The notes below the pieces were generated by a model that made no database searches, was not told the origin of the DNA, and saw only the letters and a program-made list of their open reading frames with translations. Positions 6,081-6,089 of a stretch of 6,089 nucleotides of DNA are shown here, piece after piece (the first letter of the stretch is position 1; every line of letters begins with the position of its first letter). The DNA comes from CAVZLD01 sp964522605 (GTDB lineage Bacteria > Planctomycetota > Planctomycetia > Pirellulales > Pirellulaceae). A program made the translations under genes and the position numbers. Where the stretch lies: NCBI GenBank assembly GCA_964522605.1, contig CAZFWV010000395.1:1-6089 (forward strand), written 5' to 3'.

Positions 6081-6089
6081 ATGGAAAAG
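6081..6089 (+). CDS. Possible start of a further gene, cut by the window edge
   Basis: ATG GAA AAG (Met-Glu-Lys) ends the window, with AAGG (6068-6071) placed 9 nt upstream as a fair ribosome binding site. Three codons cannot identify a product. Dihydrolipoyl dehydrogenase (E3) would be a logical gene here, but that is only a guess from context. Confidence 0.25.

Overview
The window holds a compact, plus-strand-only gene cluster that joins two systems. First comes a classical (family 1) encapsulin iron-storage module: an encapsulated ferritin-like protein with a C-terminal shell-targeting peptide, followed 12 nt later by the encapsulin shell gene. Then, 23 nt downstream, comes the homodimeric pyruvate dehydrogenase E1 (aceE), and after a larger gap the dihydrolipoyl acetyltransferase E2 (aceF). 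A small uncharacterised 80-aa protein closes the readable part, and a possible next start codon lies at the right edge. The dihydrolipoyl dehydrogenase (E3) that completes the complex is not in the window.

Layout: 1-57 is an upstream region with a short palindrome and a good ribosome binding site. 58-1257 is the encapsulin module. 1281-3965 is aceE. 3966-4124 is a 159-nt gap with an inverted repeat just upstream of the aceF ribosome binding site. 4125-5702 is aceF. 5751-5993 is the small His-rich-start, helix-rich protein. 5994-6089 is non-coding, with a small hairpin and perhaps the first three codons of another gene. No tRNA, rRNA, CRISPR array or mobile element is visible.

How the genes fit together: EncFtn oxidises Fe(II) and should be packaged in the encapsulin shell by its C-terminal tag, which stores iron as mineral. 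AceE and AceF are the E1 and E2 of the complex converting pyruvate to acetyl-CoA. Neither PDH subunit carries a recognisable shell-targeting tag, so the link is most likely shared expression rather than packaging. The spacing suggests that encFtn, enc and aceE at least form one transcription unit. The pairing of an iron nanocompartment with central-carbon PDH genes is the most interesting aspect of the window.

Organism: a bacterium of moderate-to-high GC, with Shine-Dalgarno sites of the GAGG type and an AceE-type (homodimeric) PDH. Planctomycetota or a proteobacterium would both fit. The unusually charged, acidic E2 linker is not the Ala/Pro-rich linker of the enteric enzymes. I cannot assign a phylum with confidence from the sequence alone.
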